Shown one piece after another: positions 26,184-35,041 of a stretch of DNA of 64,000 bases. The stretch is from Rhodococcus koreensis (GTDB taxonomy: Bacteria; Actinomycetota; Actinomycetes; Mycobacteriales; Mycobacteriaceae): assembly GCF_900105905.1 (NCBI RefSeq), contig NZ_FNSV01000005.1:1-64000 (forward strand), written 5' to 3'. A model generated the notes under the pieces. That model was not told the origin of the DNA. It was given only the letters and a program-made list of their open reading frames with translations, and searched no databases. The translations under genes and the position numbers were made by a program. Within the stretch, counting starts at the first letter, position 1. Every line of letters starts with the position of its first letter.

Positions 26184-26794
26184 GGAGGGCCGTCGGCCGG
26201 ACGAGGTACGCGTTCGGGCGATGATTGTTTCCGCGCACCTGCTCCCCTTGCCGGTCGTGGGGCGCTATCCGTGGCCGCCGTGCACGGTCCGGCACCGGCC
26301 CTCACGGTGGTCGGCGACGCTGGCGAACGTGACGGTGGATGTGATGCCAGTTACTTTCGAGCGATACCCTTCGGTATCATTCGCCGTGTCGCTACCATCA
26401 ATTGCACACCCTTTACCACCTCATGAGAGGTGACAGAGTGTGGATCATCCGGGTTCGTCCCGGTTTCACCGATGTCGAGCCCAGGCATCAAATGCACCGA
26501 CGCGCCCTGCGGACGTGGTGCTGCACCGATCACAGTCCCGGATCCAGGTTGGTCGCTGCCGCTACCGACTGCCGCCCCCCGGGGCTCAAAGGTGACACCG
26601 CGATGTGTCGAGGGGTCATGTCGCACAACACCTTCGGATGAACGACAACGTGGTTGTTTCCGGAGGCCACGCCAACCCGCACCGATCCGCCCGGCAGACC
26701 GCGGCAACAAGCCCAGGCCCGCCAGCCACACCCACGCGCTCCGCCCTGACCGAAGAGCCGCCCACCGCTCCACTGCGAAAGCGATCCATCTGCT
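26184..26794. other. Region without a supported gene upstream of whiB
   Basis: Several overlapping ORFs exist on both strands but none has recognisable features. It probably contains the 5' remains of the DUF4190 gene and the promoter of the WhiB gene. Confidence 0.45.
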
Positions 26795-27133
26795 GTGCCT
26801 GATCAATTCCACCGCCCCCTCGACCGGGACTGGCAGCACCGCGCCTTATGCCGCGGCACCGACACCGACCTGTTCTTCTCCCCCGACGGTGAACGCGGCA
26901 ACGTCCGCGCCCGGCGAGAGCGCGCCGCCAAACAGATCTGCCAAGACTGTCCCGTGCTCGACAACTGCCGCGCTCATGCACTCACCGCCACCGAGTCTTA
27001 TGGCATCTGGGGTGGCATGTCCGAGACCGAGCGCGCCCGCCACGCCCGGCGCACCCGCCGCCCTGCCCGACCCCGCGAGTGTGTCGTGTCGCCGGACCCT
27101 CTAACCTGGCGGATCCGAACACCCAAAGCATGA
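26795..27133 (+). CDS. WhiB family iron-sulfur transcriptional regulator
   Basis: 112 aa, GTG start. Four cysteines are in the WhiB pattern: C19, C49-x-x-C52 and C58 (CX29CX2CX5C), expected to hold a [4Fe-4S] cluster. The GIWGG turn is at 70-74, followed by a basic Arg-rich tail (RARHARRTRRPARPR). WhiB proteins bind the sigma factor sigma-A and regulate transcription. The tail is short. Which WhiB subclass it belongs to cannot be said. It is 14 bases upstream of the DUF4193 gene, so the two may be co-transcribed. Confidence 0.85.
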   Translation: MPDQFHRPLDRDWQHRALCRGTDTDLFFSPDGERGNVRARRERAAKQICQDCPVLDNCRAHALTATESYGIWGGMSETERARHARRTRRPARPRECVVSPDPLTWRIRTPKA

Positions 27134-27147
27134 GGAAAAAATCAGCC

Positions 27148-27438
27148 ATGGCCACCGACTACGACGCACCACGAGTCACCGAATCCGACGAGCCGGACAC
27201 CTCCCTCGAACAGCTGACCGCCAGCCGGAAAGACACCCAGTCCCCCGTCGTCGACGTCGAAGACACCGACACCGCCGAGTCCTTCGAACTGCCCGGCGCG
27301 GACCTGTCCGGTGAAGAACTCTCTGTCCGCGTCATCCCCAAACAGGCGGACGAATTCACCTGCACCAGTTGCTTCCTGGTCCACCACCGCAGCCGCCTCG
27401 CCGACACGGCACAACAACTCTGCCGCGACTGCGCCTGA
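27148..27438 (+). CDS. DUF4193 family protein
   Basis: 96 aa from the ATG at 27148, with GAGG about 12 bases upstream. The DUF4193 layout is clear: acidic N-terminus (MATDYDAPRVTESDEPDTSL), an (ES/PG)ADLSGEELSV block, and a C-terminal zinc-ribbon (FTCTSCFLVHHRSRLA then CRDCA) with two CxxC pairs. DUF4193 proteins are small and nearly universal in actinobacteria. The normal core copy is usually near sigma-A/dUTPase-region genes, so this one is probably an extra paralogue. Its tail resembles that of the metallopeptidase at 435-1469. Confidence 0.8.
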   Translation: MATDYDAPRVTESDEPDTSLEQLTASRKDTQSPVVDVEDTDTAESFELPGADLSGEELSVRVIPKQADEFTCTSCFLVHHRSRLADTAQQLCRDCA

Positions 27439-27553
27439 GAACGTCAGCGCACTCGAGATACTCGGCCCATCGCCAGGTTGAGCGGAGTCCGCCACTGTCA
27501 CTGCATCGCCACCCTCGATCGGCGGAGCGGCAGCCCTGACATCGCTTTTCCAC

Positions 27554-27583
27554 GGGCCTCCCTGCGGCTCCGCAGGGAGGCCC
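27554..27583 (-). terminator. Hairpin downstream of tRNA-Met copy 1
   Basis: A perfect 13-bp stem GGGCCTCCCTGCG / CGCAGGGAGGCCC with a 4-base loop lies immediately 3' of the tRNA on the minus strand and could also end the convergent DUF4193 transcript. Confidence 0.6.
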
Positions 27584-27584
27584 C

Positions 27585-27661
27585 TGGTGGGGCGGGCGGG
27601 GCTCGAACCCGCGACCAATGGATTATGAGTCCACGGCTCTAACCGACTGAGCTACCGCCCC
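27585..27661 (-). tRNA. tRNA-Met (anticodon CAU), copy 1, CCA encoded
   Basis: The minus strand folds into a full cloverleaf: acceptor GGGGCGG/CCGCCCC, D-arm GCTC..GAGC, anticodon stem GTGGA/TCCAT with loop CTCATAA, and T-arm with GGTTCGAGC. Anticodon CAU. The 3' CCA is encoded. An elongator Met tRNA is most likely; a tRNA-Ile with modified CAU cannot be excluded from sequence. Confidence 0.9.
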
Positions 27662-27736
27662 ATCACCGCTCCCGCGGAACCTGGCGATGGTATCCACACC
27701 GCCGACCGTCCCGATCGTGCCAGGGGGGGGACGGTC

Positions 27737-28105
27737 TTACACGCGGCCGAAGAGCTGCCGTACCTCACCGTCCTCATCGACCGCATACAGCGCCATCCCC
27801 AACAGATCCAGAATCCGTTGAGGTGCCCGCACCGCAGCGTCCACCGATCGCGGCTCGTCGAAAACGACCAACGCAAACGACACCGACTGATCCGGCTCGC
27901 TCGGCATCCGCCGCACCAGCTGCCCGATGGCGGTATCGACATCCAACCCCGGCGCGGCGGACGCAGCCTTGACCTCGACGTAGAGCCGACGGCCCTCCTT
28001 CTCTGCAACGATGTCGACAAACTCCGTATCGGTACGCACTGTCCAGCCCTGAGACGACAACCACCCCGCGAAGTCCCGGACCACGCGCACCTCCTCACCT
28101 GTCAT
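27737..28105 (-). CDS. Small PD-(D/E)XK nuclease-like protein, copy 1
   Basis: 122 aa from the ATG at 28105. The core is FVDIVAEKEGRRLYVEVKAA: D, then E-x-K (EVK at about 43-45), followed by DTAIGQLVRRM with the conserved Gln of Holliday-junction-resolvase/restriction-like folds. The family is a minimal single-domain nuclease fold, possibly inactive. It lies between a tRNA and a lipase gene. The paralogue at 34365-34733 is 86% identical by my count. Function unknown; host-encoded in a core-like setting. Confidence 0.7.
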   Translation of the reverse strand: MTGEEVRVVRDFAGWLSSQGWTVRTDTEFVDIVAEKEGRRLYVEVKAASAAPGLDVDTAIGQLVRRMPSEPDQSVSFALVVFDEPRSVDAAVRAPQRILDLLGMALYAVDEDGEVRQLFGRV

Positions 28106-28389
28106 ACCGCCAAGGTAAGGCAGAACCTTCAGTTCAGCGGCATTTCTCCCGCGACGCGAGCCCATGAGTGCGCGACACCCGGGGTGCGGGCACGAACTCA
28201 ACTCACTGCGCGCCGCAAGACGCCAGTGAGATGGGCTGTCCACGGTGCGATCCTTACGAACTCAATCCAGAGAGATCCTGTAATCGACTCACAGTTAATA
28301 ACATTCGCGCTCAGAATGTTTGACGCCACCCGGAAGCGGGCTGCGACTTTGCGGGCCACCTGCCCGAGCAGTCCTGCACCTTCCGCTGG

Positions 28390-28677
28390 GTCGACGGTCA
28401 CCGTATTGGGGTGGGCTCGCCCCGGAAATCGTGCCGCGATGAATTCGTACGCACCTGGGAAGCTCACCACGTCATGTGCTCGGAGATGTCATAGGGCACG
28501 ACCGTCAGCTTCGCTCCCGCGGTGCAGTACCGGTGCGCCACCTCCGCCACCGAATCGAACGGAGTGAGCCCATCGAGCGTGCCGTGCCACATATACACCG
28601 GCGCCGTCGGCACCCCCGCGAAATATTGGAGGCTGTTCTCCCGCAACCTCTGCCGTGCCGCCGAACTCGCCATCAGA
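28390..28677 (-). pseudogene. Secreted lipase gene fragment
   Basis: Encodes the C-terminal third of the lipase at 35042-36235 (SSAARQRLRENSLQYFAGVP to DISEHMT). A 7-base deletion after EHMT, relative to the intact gene (CGCGGTG missing near 28474), shifts the frame so the last about 27 residues (SFPGAYEFIAARFPGRAHPN) lie in another frame. The 5' two-thirds is missing, replaced by zeta-toxin DNA at 28678/28679. Confidence 0.85.
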
Positions 28678-28678
28678 T

Positions 28679-28749
28679 GTCAGCCGGCCACCGGGTGTGG
28701 ACAGCGAGATGAGGAAGGCACGACGATGCTCTAGTCCGTGGGTCGGCAC
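28679..28749 (-). pseudogene. Zeta toxin remnant (N-terminal about 21 codons)
   Basis: After GTG at 28749 the frame gives PTHGLEHRRAFLISLSTPGG, matching PTDEFEDRRAFLASLSSPGG of the intact toxin. Homology stops at about 28679, where lipase sequence begins. No ATP-binding part remains, so the second antitoxin has no toxin partner here. Confidence 0.8.
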
Positions 28750-29219
28750 AGGCAGTCGGCCAGTGCGTCGAGGATCAGGTCGTAATCCAGATTGGTGAGG
28801 AACCCATGGGTGAGCGCGCGGCCGACCTGGTGGTTGAAGCCGCCCTCGGCGTGGGGGCGGACGTCGTCGACGTCGGGGTAGGCGGTCGGCGCCATCGACG
28901 TGTCGTACTCCCAGCCGATCAGCTCGGCGCGCATCGTCGCCGGATCGATCTCGCCTGCCGCGCACCGAGCGGCGACCTCATACGCGGTGCCGCCGTGGGT
29001 GCCCGGCCGCACATCCGGTGCCTCGATCCAGGCGCGCAGGAGCATCTGGCTGATCGCCGGCTCGCTGACGCCATTGACCTGCGCCAGCCGGGTCTGAGTG
29101 ACCCCGCCCTCGTACAGTTGCCGCAGGTTACGGAGGAATCCGATATGCGCGACCACCTCACGTGCCCGGTTCTCGGCCATGCTGGAGAACAACCGGTCCC
29201 GGTCCATCATGATCGTCAT
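28731..29219 (-). CDS. Orphan HTH antitoxin, copy 2
   Basis: 162 aa from the ATG at 29219. Nearly identical to the antitoxin at 13989-14456: the helix-turn-helix (GVTQTRLAQVNGVSEPAISQ) is intact, with about ten substitutions. A one-base deletion turned the TGAC stop context into TGCC, so the protein reads into the toxin remnant and ends CLCRPTD. The upstream operator is degenerate (TACAAG-N4-CTTATA). The cognate toxin is lost. It could still repress or protect against the first TA locus. Confidence 0.75.
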   Translation of the reverse strand: MTIMMDRDRLFSSMAENRAREVVAHIGFLRNLRQLYEGGVTQTRLAQVNGVSEPAISQMLLRAWIEAPDVRPGTHGGTAYEVAARCAAGEIDPATMRAELIGWEYDTSMAPTAYPDVDDVRPHAEGGFNHQVGRALTHGFLTNLDYDLILDALADCLCRPTD

Positions 29220-29343
29220 CACCCACACCTCCCTCTATAAGCAATCTTGTACCCGCAGGTTCCAGGCCGTAAAGGTCGCCACATCCGCCAATCGGGCACC
29301 GGGCTACTCGGGGCTGCGGGCCCTCACCGGTCGCATGGAAGGA

Positions 29344-29517
29344 TCAGGTCGGATCCCACGGTGAAGGTTCGAGACCGTTGAGCTCATCGAGCACCTGATC
29401 GACAGCGGTGGTGGTGGGGATCCGGAAGTCTGCGCCCTCCGATGCCCGGAGGCGGTCGCGCAGGGAGGTGAGCATGGCGAGTTCACGTTCGAGGTCGGCT
29501 GCGGTGTGGTCGCTCAC
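29344..29517 (-). CDS. Small acidic helical protein, copy 2
   Basis: 57 aa from the GTG at 29517. Paralogue of the gene at 14582-14752, with a few substitutions and one extra Thr (PTTTAVDQVLDELNGLEPSP). Conservation of both frame and length after duplication supports coding. Function unknown. Confidence 0.6.
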   Translation of the reverse strand: MSDHTAADLERELAMLTSLRDRLRASEGADFRIPTTTAVDQVLDELNGLEPSPWDPT

Positions 29518-29737
29518 AGACCCATCCTGCCCCGAGCCGGTAGCGATCAGAATCGTGCCACCCGGATGGCGCCGAGAAGAACTCCGGCAGCACGGCATTT
29601 GTGGTGGTCCAACACTGCGCTTCGGGGAGACATGCTGTCACCGCTGGTCAGATGCCCCACCTGCAAATCAGTCCTCGACGGGACGGATCACCGGTCGTCC
29701 TGCCGGCCGGGTGTCGGCGGCCCGTACTGTGTGCCCC

Positions 29738-30241
29738 ATGTCCGCCGGTCCCGGTAGCAACCTCGGCACCGACGCTGCGCTGCCGTCCCTGGCCACCGAC
29801 GATGCCTCCCCGGCTCCCCACATCCTCGCGGCGGCGGCCCGTACCGGAACGGACATCGAGCTGCGGATCCACGCCTCCCTCACCCGGTTCGACGTCGCCG
29901 CCGAGCAGTGGTTCCCCGCTGCGGCCGGCTTCGTTGTGACGGTCATCGTGCACACCGTCGACGCGACGACCGGCGGACTGCGGTATCTGCCGCCCGCCGA
30001 GCCTGCCGAGTGGGCGCGGACGATCTTCTCCACCGCCGGCGCCGTACACGGCTACTTCCTCGGCGCCGTCGACCCGAACACCGGCGGCCACCGGCGCGGG
30101 CAGCTCGCCTACCGGCTCTACCTCGACACCGACCGGCAGCCGATACCCGTGCCACGGCAGCTGCTCACCTGCCCGCACTACCTCCTACCCGGTCTCGACG
30201 GCAGAGCCGAGATCACCCATTCCCACCACAACCTGGCCTAG
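29738..30241 (+). CDS. Conserved hypothetical, 167 aa, copy 2
   Basis: ATG 29738, 7 bases after TACTGT (29725-29730), the same leaderless-like layout as the paralogue at 14970. The protein matches it through RFDVAAEQWFPAAAGFVVTV and GYFLGAVDPNTGGHRRGQL, with a slightly different tail (THSHHNLA). Substitutions are mostly conservative, so the gene appears to be under selection in both places. Function unknown. Confidence 0.7.
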   Translation: MSAGPGSNLGTDAALPSLATDDASPAPHILAAAARTGTDIELRIHASLTRFDVAAEQWFPAAAGFVVTVIVHTVDATTGGLRYLPPAEPAEWARTIFSTAGAVHGYFLGAVDPNTGGHRRGQLAYRLYLDTDRQPIPVPRQLLTCPHYLLPGLDGRAEITHSHHNLA

Positions 30242-30442
30242 AAGCCAGAGATACCGCGGCACCGACCCCGCTCGACGCACAAGGTCAGCTGGAAGCAATC
30301 GGGAATGCCTGCCAATCAAAACCTTTCGGTCACCGACCGCAATCACCGTGATCGTGTGGCCACCCCTTTTCGCCCCGACGACGACCGACCAAGCCGCAAA
30401 CCCGCCGGCCACACCTCGTCGCCACCCGGCCACACCCTCGGG

Positions 30443-30622
30443 TCAGGTTAAATCCTCGGTGGGAGCGGACGCGGCATTGTCCTTGATCGACGCAATCCCG
30501 TTCTGGGCCGCCGCCTTCGAGGTATACCCCTGGCTCGCCGCGATGATCTCCCCGTTGGCTGCCTTCAGGTGAAACCGGAACTTCCCGGCGGCGTCCTTGA
30601 AAAGCTCGAACTTCGCAGTCAT
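30443..30622 (-). CDS. YegP family (DUF1508) protein
   Basis: 59 aa from the ATG at 30622, preceded by GGAGGAGG. The full YegP unit is present: KFELFKDAAGKFRFHLKAAN then GEIIAASQGYTSKAAAQNGI and AS(I)KDNA. These small domains form a beta-alpha fold of unknown role and are common in bacteria. A truncated copy lies at 15685-15786, matching this gene after about residue 27. It marks the right end of the duplicated block. Confidence 0.85.
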   Translation of the reverse strand: MTAKFELFKDAAGKFRFHLKAANGEIIAASQGYTSKAAAQNGIASIKDNAASAPTEDLT

Positions 30623-31358
30623 CGCCCCTCCTCCGCGTGGGCCCACGCCGGTCGCGGACACCGTCCCCTCACGGTAGGCCCGACAAACCCTCATCGGCGG
30701 CGGAACCGCCTTTACGGCGAGACGCGTGACCCCCTTCCGCGGCCAGGCCATCTTCGCAGGTCAATCGATGTGTTCGGCCTCGGCCTTTTCCGTGGTCGGG
30801 CAGAAGCACTGCAATCGAGATCGGGCCGCCACATCAACAGCTACGAAAATAATGTGATGGTGTGGATCACAATCCCTGGACTTCCCCACCGTCGCTCACG
30901 AAGATCACTCATGCGCCGCTCGTCACAACGTGCAGGTTGACCGTGTAGCGCCCCTGCCAGCTGATATTCATCGTTGGCGGGGGCTGCGCTTGGCTGTCCC
31001 CCAACACAACCCACGCCGCCACTGGCTGCCACCGATGTCCCCGGGCCCACGACTCCCGGCCGACGGTGTCACTCACCAGACCGCCGCCGCCCGCGACCGT
31101 GAGCCGCCCCCACTCGGCGCCCGACCGACAAGCCGACACCCATCCCCAGGCAATGTCAGAGTGCACACCCCCCAGCCTCGGCAACCCTCAACGCCCAGGG
31201 CCAGCGACGAACGCCCCCGTCGCCCTCCTGGACTCAGTACCGCCAGGGAGCCGGATCAGTTCAACACCCGGTCCGTCCTGCCACCGTGGGAGAACCCTCC
31301 AGCTTTGGTCGCCCCTCCGGGGCGGTCCCTGACTGGTTCTCCCACCCCCAGGGTAGGT
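30623..31358. other. About 735 bp without a supported gene
   Basis: Several frames are open because of high GC, but none has a ribosome site and family features. A 6-bp inverted repeat TGTGAT-N7-ATCACA is present at 30853-30871 without a nearby start codon. Confidence 0.5.
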
Positions 31359-31622
31359 CTACCCGGCGGATCCTGGCATGCTCGGGTCGGCAGTGAGGTC
31401 GTCGGTGTCGGCGAACACCAGCCGCCCGTCGTCGAGAGCGACAGCCCACCGATGCACCGGAGCCCACGCATGCCCACGCTCCCCGGTGTCGGTCAGCTCG
31501 GCGTAGTCCTCGATGATCCGACCGGTCTGCGCCGGTCCGGACGGCCGGCGCACCAGCACCCGCGCGCCCGCGCCGAGCGGACCGGGTTCGGGTCTCGGAC
31601 TGTGATCCTTCTTCTCGGGCAT
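31359..31622 (-). CDS. Small conserved hypothetical protein
   Basis: 87 aa, ATG with GGAAGG about 10 bases upstream. The middle (GARVLVRRPSGPAQTGRIIE) and the end (RWAVALDDGRLVFADTDDL) look like a small SH3/KOW-type beta-barrel. Soluble. It lies upstream of a Cys-cluster protein gene transcribed in the same direction from a separate start. Function unknown. Confidence 0.6.
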   Translation of the reverse strand: MPEKKDHSPRPEPGPLGAGARVLVRRPSGPAQTGRIIEDYAELTDTGERGHAWAPVHRWAVALDDGRLVFADTDDLTADPSMPGSAG

Positions 31623-31789
31623 CGGTCTGCGCCTTCCGGTCGGCTACACGCCCGGATCATAAGCACCTCGCCGACGAAACCTCATCCTCGACGCCGCCGG
31701 GGGCTAGCGATCGACGACGAACCGACCGGCCTCCGGTGCTTGCGCCTGCGCCAACGGTGGCGCCCACCGCTCGGGCGAGCACCAGCTCG

Positions 31790-32680
31790 TTACCTCCGTA
31801 CCGCCTCGGGCGCCGTCGAAGCCCATGCCGCTGTCACCGGGGTCGACGTCGTAGGGACCACTCCGTTACCGGGGATTCTTCTCGGCGACCGCGGTCGCCG
31901 GATGCACGGCGACCAGGCCGAGACCCTGCCGTCGCTGCACAGCCGAGCCAGCTCCCGATACGCGGCCTCACCGAGCAACTCGGTCAGCTCCGGCGCATAC
32001 GACTGCCACACCGCCTTGGCGCCGACGCGCGCATCCGGCGAGCCGGAGCAGTACCAGTCCAGGTCCGCGCCGCCCTCACCCCAGCCGCGGCGGTCGTACT
32101 CGGTGATCGTCGTCTTCAGGATCTGCTCACCGTCGGGTCGCTCCACCCATTCCTGGGTGCGCCGGATCGGCAGCTGCCAGCACACGTCCCGCTTCACCTC
32201 GAGCGGCTCGATGCCGCGCTCGAGCGCCATCGAGTGCAGCGCGCACCCGATGCCACCCTCGAATCCGGGACGATTGAGGAAGATGCACGCGCCCTGGTAG
32301 CGGCGGGTACGCAGCGCGGGCTCGCCGTCGAACTCGTCTTCCTCGATGTACCCCCTCTTCCCGAGACCCTGCTTCATGAACTGCCAGTCCCCTGGTCTGA
32401 GCAGCTTCACGGACTCGTGCAACCTCGCGACATCCTCCTCATCGGAGAAGAACGCGCCGTGCGAGCAGCAGCCGTCGTCGGGACGGCCCGCGATGATGCC
32501 CTGGCAGGCCGGGGTGCCGAACACGCAAGTCCAGTGCGAGAGCAGCCACGTCATGTCCGCGGCGATGAGATGCTCGGCGTTGTCGGGATCGATAAACTCG
32601 ACCCATTCCCGGGCGAAGTCGAGCGCAACCTCGGGGCTCGGCGTCATCTTGTCCGACGGCACCGGAATACCTGCTGTCAC
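31790..32680 (-). CDS. Conserved Cys-rich protein (DUF3109/YkgJ-like metal cluster)
   Basis: 296 aa from the GTG at 32680; the upstream extension to 32824 is not protein-like. The key region is [33 protein letters not shown], with further cysteines in [20 protein letters not shown] and RDVCWQLP, like the metal-cluster pattern of YkgJ/DUF3109-type proteins. The actinobacterial version is a core gene of unknown function. The end from about residue 265 ([20 protein letters not shown]) is low-complexity. Neighbours look core-like. Confidence 0.7.
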   Translation of the reverse strand: MTAGIPVPSDKMTPSPEVALDFAREWVEFIDPDNAEHLIAADMTWLLSHWTCVFGTPACQGIIAGRPDDGCCSHGAFFSDEEDVARLHESVKLLRPGDWQFMKQGLGKRGYIEEDEFDGEPALRTRRYQGACIFLNRPGFEGGIGCALHSMALERGIEPLEVKRDVCWQLPIRRTQEWVERPDGEQILKTTITEYDRRGWGEGGADLDWYCSGSPDARVGAKAVWQSYAPELTELLGEAAYRELARLCSDGRVSAWSPCIRRPRSPRRIPGNGVVPTTSTPVTAAWASTAPEAVRR

Positions 32681-32953
32681 AAACCCCCACGGTAGCCAAT
32701 CCACACAACAGACAAGGACTGATCCGGTCCCCGTCCGGGAGCAAACAACACTCGACCTGAATCGCGCCGACCGGGGTGTAACGCCGCGGCCTCCACCGCG
32801 AATAACCAGCGAACGTTCTCGCACCTACTACGGGGCACGGGAGGAGGCAACAACCCTCCTGATGTCGACACCCTCGGGTGGGGCGTGTCGTCACCGGTGT
32901 CGACGGTGCGCAGCGAAGAATCGACGTAGAACGCGACAGTCGAGGAGGGTGCG

Positions 32954-33991
32954 ATGAACCCCAGTCGCATGCGCAGGCTCCGGCCGGTGCCCGACGCCGA
33001 CCCGCAAATGCTGTTCCGCACCATCCACGGGTACCGGCGCGCCTTCCGCATGACCGGTGACGGTCCCGCGCTGCTGCTGTTGCACGGCATCGGCGACAAC
33101 TCGGCGACCTGGACCGAGATCATCCCGCACCTCGCCGAGAACTACACGGTGATCGCACCCGATCTACTCGGCCACGGTCGCTCCGACAAGCCCCGTGCCG
33201 ACTATTCCGTCGCCGCCTACGCCAACGGCATGCGCGACCTACTCGCGACCCTGGGAATCGACCACGCCACCGTGATCGGACATTCGCTCGGCGGCGGCAT
33301 CGCGATGCAGTTCGCCTACCAGTTCCCGCAGATGGTGGATCGGCTCATTCTGGTTTCCGCCGGCGGTATCACCACCGACGTTCATCCACTCCTGCGGCTC
33401 GCGGCGACGCCGATCCTCAACGAGGCACTGAAATTGCTGCGCCTGCCCGGAGCGGTGCCCGCGGTGCGCTGGGCGGGAACGGTGTTGACTCGGCTGCACG
33501 GCACTGCCCTGCGCCCCGGTGCGGCGCTGCACGACACACCGGATCTGGTGCGTATCTTGACCGAACTTCCCGACCCCACCGCGTACGAGGCCTACCTACG
33601 CACCCTGCGGGCGGTGGTCGACTGGCGCGGACAGACGGTGACCATGCTCGACCGCTGCTATCTGACGGCAAGTCTTCCTGTTCAACTCATCTGGGGAGAT
33701 CGGGATACGGTCATCCCCGTCAGCCACGCCCACACCGCGCACGCGGCAATGCCGGATTCGCGGCTGGAGATCTTCCCGGGCGCCGGTCACTTCCCCTTCC
33801 GGGACGACCCCCTGCGCTTTGTCCACACCGTCGAGGAGTTCCTGTCCGATACGCGCCCATCGCCGTTCGACGAGGCCAGGTGGCGGCAACGTCTCACCAT
33901 CGGAACCGTCGAGACGGCTCTCACCCCCGACGTCTCCACGCGTGCCGCCGTGCTCGATGCGGTGGGATCCGCCGAACGCAGCGCCACCTGA
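32954..33991 (+). CDS. Alpha/beta-fold hydrolase (Rv2715-like)
   Basis: 345 aa, ATG with GGAGGG close upstream. Oxyanion motif LLHGIGDNSATW at 42-53, nucleophile G109-H-S111-L-G-G, acid in WGDRD (D249/D251) and H279 in GAGHFPF give a complete catalytic triad. Sequence style (RTIHGYRRAFRMTGDGPALL) matches the actinobacterial hydrolase family of Mycobacterium tuberculosis Rv2715, whose substrate is unknown. No signal peptide, so cytoplasmic. Monocistronic and divergent from the Cys-rich gene. Confidence 0.8.
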   Translation: MNPSRMRRLRPVPDADPQMLFRTIHGYRRAFRMTGDGPALLLLHGIGDNSATWTEIIPHLAENYTVIAPDLLGHGRSDKPRADYSVAAYANGMRDLLATLGIDHATVIGHSLGGGIAMQFAYQFPQMVDRLILVSAGGITTDVHPLLRLAATPILNEALKLLRLPGAVPAVRWAGTVLTRLHGTALRPGAALHDTPDLVRILTELPDPTAYEAYLRTLRAVVDWRGQTVTMLDRCYLTASLPVQLIWGDRDTVIPVSHAHTAHAAMPDSRLEIFPGAGHFPFRDDPLRFVHTVEEFLSDTRPSPFDEARWRQRLTIGTVETALTPDVSTRAAVLDAVGSAERSAT

Positions 33992-34176
33992 TACGGGCTC
34001 AGGTGACCGACGCCGGGCACAACACCCACCCGGTACCTGGGGTAGGTACCACTCGGCACGGTCACTGGTCTGCAGCACCGTGTTCGAAAGATTCACCACC
34101 TACCGACCGGGAATCCGCCACGGCCATGTCACTGCCTCGCACACTCTCGATCCGGGCGGCCTGACCCGTCCCTCCA

Positions 34177-34195
34177 CCGGCCTGTTGGGGGCCGG
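34177..34195 (-). terminator. Hairpin downstream of tRNA-Met copy 2
   Basis: CCGGCC / GGCCGG stem with 7-base loop lies just 3' of the tRNA on the minus strand. Confidence 0.45.
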
Positions 34196-34207
34196 CGACG
34201 AACGCGG

Positions 34208-34281
34208 TGGGGCGGGCGGGGCTCGAACCCGCGACCAATGGATTATGAGTCCACGGCTCTAACCGACTGAGCTACCGCCCC
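34208..34281 (-). tRNA. tRNA-Met (anticodon CAU), copy 2, no encoded CCA
   Basis: Identical in all 74 nucleotides to the tRNA at 27588-27661, including the CTCATAA anticodon loop. Here the following bases give CCG rather than CCA, so CCA must be added post-transcriptionally. The nuclease-like gene lies just upstream, as in copy 1. Confidence 0.9.
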
Positions 34282-34364
34282 ATCACCGCACTACCCCCAC
34301 CATCGTGGGGCGTGGTGATGCTACCGGCCACCCTGCTGGCCGTGGCCCGTGCCAAGGACAGTCT

Positions 34365-34733
34365 TCATGCGCGGCCGAAGAGCTGCCGCACGCCACCGTC
34401 GTCATCGACCGCATACAGCGCCATCCCCAACAGATCGAGAATCCGCTGAGGTGCCCGCACCGCAGCTTCTACCGAACGCGGCTCGTCCCTCACGACCAGC
34501 GCAAACGACACCGAGCGATCCGGTTCGCTCGGCATCCGCCGCACCAGCTGCCCGATGGCGGTATCGACGTCCAACCCCGGCGCGGTGGACGCACCCTTGA
34601 CCTCGGCGTAGAGCCGACGTCCGTCCTTCTCGGCAACGATGTCGACGACATCCTCGTCGGTACGCACCGTCCAGCCCTGAGACGACAACCACTCCGCGAA
34701 GTCCCGGGCCACGCGCGCCTCCTCACCTCTCAT
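34365..34733 (-). CDS. Small PD-(D/E)XK nuclease-like protein, copy 2
   Basis: 122 aa, ATG. Same fold as the paralogue at 27737: VVDIVAEKDGRRLYAEVKGA with D and E-x-K, then TAIGQLVRRM. The catalytic-type residues are kept in both copies although 17 other positions differ. It lies 83 bases upstream of tRNA-Met, with a CATCACC/GGTGATG stem in the gap. Confidence 0.7.
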   Translation of the reverse strand: MRGEEARVARDFAEWLSSQGWTVRTDEDVVDIVAEKDGRRLYAEVKGASTAPGLDVDTAIGQLVRRMPSEPDRSVSFALVVRDEPRSVEAAVRAPQRILDLLGMALYAVDDDGGVRQLFGRA

Positions 34734-35041
34734 ACCGCCACGGTAAGCCTGAAACGGCAGTTCAAACCCCTTTTGTCGAGCGACACGGACCCCACGGTGC
34801 GCGATACTTCAGGCGCCGAACACGGCACAACTCGAGCCTGCCCCGAAAGATCCCGTGCGGTGAGACGGTCGTTTACGACGCTCCCTCCTGGACCCAATCC
34901 GTGCTAGTCACGTAATCACCCGGCTACTAACGAGATTCGTGCCAACGACGCCTGACGCCACCCAGAGCTGACTGTGCAGGCGACGAGCCGGAAACCGGGG
35001 CGTCATGCACCTTTCAGTTCGGCGCGGCCTGGGGCCGGCGG
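34734..35041. other. Intergenic, no supported gene
   Basis: Separates the nuclease-like gene from the lipase stop. The corresponding spacer in the decayed copy is of similar length and clearly diverged. Confidence 0.5.

Larger units (their letters stand above)
27588..28677. repeat. Paralogous segment, decayed copy of 34208-35335
   Basis: tRNA-Met, the 122-aa nuclease-like gene and the 3' part of a secreted lipase occur in the same order and strand as at 34208-35335. The tRNA body is identical; the 122-aa protein differs at 17 positions by my alignment, and the lipase part has a 7-base deletion near 28470. Confidence 0.85.

Noticed and set aside
30853..30871. TGTGAT-N7-ATCACA inverted repeat resembling a CRP or GntR-type site
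   Set aside because: No start codon or promoter nearby in either direction; a 12-base match of this kind can occur by chance in 64 kb.
27588..34281. tRNA duplication as attL/attR of an integrative element
   Set aside because: The duplication extends over a kilobase of diverged flanking genes and no integrase is present in the interval.
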